A stretch of DNA of 16,198 nt, from contig JBMNOI010000084.1 of assembly GCA_050942995.1 (NCBI GenBank), positions 1 through 16,198 of the forward strand, written 5' to 3'. Made by a program: the position numbers and the translations under genes. Position 1 is the first letter of the stretch; every line of letters begins with the position of its first letter. The notes beneath the pieces are model-generated. The model saw only the letters and a list, made by a program, of their open reading frames with translations, made no database searches and had not been told where the DNA came from. The DNA is from JBMNOI01 sp050942995. Its GTDB lineage: Bacteria > Chloroflexota > Anaerolineae > UBA1429. Of this stretch, positions 14,884 to 16,198 are shown piece by piece.

Positions 14884-16198
14884 ATGTTTCTCGGAATGGC
14901 ATACTACCCTGAGCATTGGCCGAAGGAACGGTGGCCGATCGACGCGCAACTCATGCGCGAGGCGCACATTCAAGCGGCGCGTATGGGCGAGTTCGCCTGG
15001 AGTCGATTCGAGCCGCGCGAAGGCGAGTTACACTGGGAATGGATGGATGAGGCCATCGAGCTGCTGGCCTCGTATGGCATCAAGACGATTCTGTGCACCC
15101 CGACGGCCACCCCACCCGCCTGGTTAGTTCGCAAGCACCCCGAGATCCAACCTCGAGACTCGAACGGGTTGCTCTCCAAGCCGTTCGGCTCGCGTCGGCA
15201 CTACTGCCCCAACGTAGAGATCTATCGCGAGTACAGCCGCAAAATCACGACCGCCATGGCGCAGCACTATGGCAACAATCCCAACGTCATCGGCTGGCAG
15301 ATCGATAACGAGATGGGCAACGTGTACGACCTGGCCAAGGGGCGTTGCTACTGCGAATCATGTCGGCAGGCATTCATCGAATGGCTCAAGAGCAGATACG
15401 ACTCGTTGCAAGCGTTGAACGAGGCCTGGGGAACGGTATTCTGGAGCCAGGAATATAGCGACTGGGACGAAATCGTGCTACCGACTCGCGGCACATCAGG
15501 CGAAGGGCTGAATCCCAGCCACGTGCTGGCCTATTACCGGTTCTTCTCAGATTCGTGGGCATCCTACACCAAACTGCAGGCGGACATCCTGCGAGAACAC
15601 GCCCGAAATCAGTGGATCTCGACCAACTTTGCCGCAGGCCTTCCGCCCGATGAGTACGACACCGAAGAGGGTGCGCCCTATGCCGCGGGGGCCATCTGGT
15701 TCCCCTGCATCGTCGATTGGCGCGTGCTTTCAGAGAGCCTGGACTTTCCGGCGTGGAGCTCACACGTGTACGGCATTCCGGCCTCGCTGTGCGCCGACTA
15801 TTTGAGAGGTATCCGTGATGACGGGAACTATGCCGTGCTCGAGGGAGGCGGCACAAGAATGCGTTCGTATATGCCCGTTGCCCGCGGGGCCAGGGGATTG
15901 GCTCCCTTTAGATGGCGACGGCCGCTCTTTGGCGCAGAATCGGGGGTAGAGTGAGATGCTGGATCATCAAGCAAGACCGGATTTTACCTATGACGAGACC
16001 GTTCAGGTCTTTGACGAACTGACGCGTCTGACGCCCATTATCGACGCCACGCGCTTTATCACCTCGGCGGCCCTCCTCCAATCGGAGGATATCGACTGGG
16101 CGTACAACCACGCCATCGGCGGCGGGCGAATGGGCCGGCCGGTCGATATTCCGCACCTGTTCGCCCAGGGGCGCATTCTGCGCTGGTATTCGGCCCTC
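14884..16198 (+). pseudogene. GH42 beta-galactosidase, interrupted at the domain boundary, runs off right edge
   Basis: Glycoside hydrolase family 42 enzymes release terminal beta-galactose. Residues 1-356 (14884-15954) hold the TIM barrel: MAYYPEHWP at the start, acid/base E143 in WQIDNEMGN, probable nucleophile E320 in YAVLEGG, and the zinc ligands C108, C155, C157 and C160. After PFRWRRPLFGAES the frame meets a TGA at 15952-15954. Trimerisation-domain sequence (MLDHQARPDFTYDETVQV) then continues from 15956 in the next frame to the edge. Removing one G from the GGGGG run (15942-15946) restores the expected spacing but exposes TAG (15947-15949), where family members usually have an aromatic residue or Cys. 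Two lesions, or one four-base insertion (TGAG), are therefore needed. ATG 14884 follows AGGAGGT. Family length is usually about 650-700 residues; the 3' end is missing here. Confidence 0.8.

Noticed and set aside
15947..15949. Amber codon read-through (for example pyrrolysine) in GH42
   Set aside because: The amber codon is only in frame after an additional one-base shift, so recoding alone does not restore the protein.
1..16198. CRISPR array, transposase, integrase, tRNA or rRNA
   Set aside because: No regularly spaced direct repeats, no recombinase-like protein and no tRNA cloverleaf or rRNA-like sequence was found by eye.

Overview
The window reads like ordinary chromosomal DNA from a facultatively or strictly anaerobic bacterium of about 60% G+C. 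My best guess is Chloroflexota, Anaerolineae-like. That rests on remembered family resemblance: a GT4 enzyme, a GT39-type membrane glycosyltransferase with a long C-terminal extension, a double-SIS protein beside a PfkB kinase, GPH symport, GH42, and NrdD with an NrdG2-type activase. It is an inference, because no rRNA or other marker gene is present. I see no tRNA, rRNA, CRISPR array, integrase or transposase.

Layout. At the left edge (1-123, minus) is the start of a GT4-type glycosyltransferase. Next is a plus-strand unit (317-1705) encoding an Rrf2-family regulator without iron-sulfur cysteines and cysteine synthase. It is driven by a near-consensus promoter overlapped by a 23-bp inverted repeat, which looks like an autoregulated cysteine-synthesis switch. 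A full-length hydroxylamine reductase/hybrid-cluster protein follows (1930-3615). A 43-bp hairpin separates it from a convergent minus-strand group (6831 to 3713). That group encodes a membrane-anchored probable beta-propeller protein, a double-SIS phosphosugar isomerase/deglycase-like enzyme and a PfkB sugar kinase; the last two overlap by ATGA.

From 7047 the plus strand carries a GPH-family sugar:cation symporter, a membrane-anchored coiled-coil protein with its own strong promoter, and a GT39-type glycosyltransferase broken by three frameshifts (9397-11332). A strong terminator separates these from the minus-strand anaerobic ribonucleotide reductase operon nrdD-nrdG (14217 to 11381; ATGA overlap).

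The gap 14218-14883 holds an A+T-rich, hairpin-rich block of unknown origin and a good promoter. That promoter leads, through a long leader, into a GH42 beta-galactosidase gene interrupted at the boundary between its catalytic and trimerisation domains. It runs off the right edge.

Functional picture. NrdDG and Hcp suit life without oxygen and nitrosative stress defence. CysK with its regulator handles sulfide assimilation. The SIS/PfkB pair, GPH symporter and GH42 suit sugar scavenging, and the two glycosyltransferases suit envelope glycan synthesis. I found no convincing new defence or mobile system. The items most worth a second look are the hairpin-rich block at 14364-14560, the Rrf2/cysK operator, and the two interrupted carbohydrate genes, whose lesions could be real decay or sequencing/assembly errors.
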